Assembly (NCBI GenBank): GCA_003156795.1
Contig: PMHU01000336.1
Coordinates: 3,968 to 9,072 of the forward strand
DNA: 5,105 bases
Reading direction: 5' to 3'
Source of the DNA: Acidimicrobiaceae bacterium
Lineage (GTDB): Bacteria; Actinomycetota; Acidimicrobiia; Acidimicrobiales; Palsa-688
Shown here one piece after another: positions 4,990-5,105 of the stretch. Each line of letters begins with the position of its first letter. Position 1 is the stretch's first letter. Below the pieces are notes generated by a model, which did not search any database, had not been told where the DNA came from, and saw only the letters and a program-made list of their open reading frames with translations. The position numbers and the translations under genes are program-made.

Positions 4990-5105
4990 TCAACACGACC
5001 CGACCGAGATTCCCGCCTCCGCATGGGCTCATTTCTCCTGGTCATCGGTCCAGACCGCAGATCGTGCGCAGCCTGGGATATGGACCGCCGGGCCGTGGAT
5101 CGGCG
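4990..5105. other. Right-edge region upstream of the methyltransferase, no gene assignable
   Basis: Several short frames are open here. Minus-strand frames end at TGA 5029-5031 (tail ARSAVWTDDQEK) and slightly upstream (tail RLRTICGLDR); either could be the C-terminus of a gene entering from the right. A plus-strand frame from ATG 5023 stays open to the edge but has no SD. None has recognisable family features, and base composition by codon position does not separate them. No clear promoter for the methyltransferase was seen. Confidence 0.3.

Noticed and set aside
4565..5032. Minus-strand open frame (155 codons) overlapping the methyltransferase
   Set aside because: It is Arg/Gly-rich with no motifs and overlaps a frame with clear SAM-binding motifs. 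The GGAG before its ATG is only 3 nt away, too close for a good start.
1..5105. Defence system, CRISPR array, transposon ends or attachment sites
   Set aside because: No repeat array, transposase, integrase, long inverted or direct repeats, or tRNA fragment was visible. The genes form an ordinary lipid-catabolism module plus a methyltransferase.

Overview
The window comes from a GC-rich bacterium. Its gene families (tandem-TetR regulator, FadD19-like acyl-CoA ligase, FadE-type acyl-CoA dehydrogenase, Ltp1-like thiolase) and its probable leaderless starts point to an actinobacterium. A more exact placement cannot be made from the sequence. No rRNA, tRNA, CRISPR array, transposase or prophage gene was seen.

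Layout, left to right. Positions 1-88 hold the first 29 codons of a leftward Ltp1-like lipid-transfer/thiolase gene with its own promoter and Shine-Dalgarno (SD) site. Positions 194-1390 hold a leftward single-chain regulator with two TetR domains, the architecture of Mycobacterium tuberculosis Mce3R. Positions 1429-2657 hold one leftward acyl-CoA dehydrogenase gene, broken into two reading frames by a one-base shift at a C5 run and joined by an ATGA stop/start overlap. A 37-bp divergent gap (2658-2694) separates it from a rightward acyl-CoA synthetase (2695-4359). A 14-codon ORF with a near-ideal SD follows, then a convergent SAM-dependent methyltransferase (4435-4989). The last 116 bases hold no gene that can be called.

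How the parts fit. The ligase would activate a carboxylic acid to its CoA thioester, the dehydrogenase would make the alpha,beta-double bond, and a thiolase-fold enzyme would act in later chain shortening. The set looks like a side-chain or fatty/isoprenoid-acid beta-oxidation module; the substrate is unknown. The TetR protein probably represses it. A 15-bp element matching at 13 positions (consensus A-N-CGATCGTT-N-ACAT) occurs in both promoter regions of the module: upstream of the ltp-like gene and in the dehydrogenase/ligase divergent gap. It is the best operator candidate. tetR lies downstream of the dehydrogenase in the same direction, so repressor supply is probably coupled to expression of the module. 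The methyltransferase shows no sequence link to the pathway.
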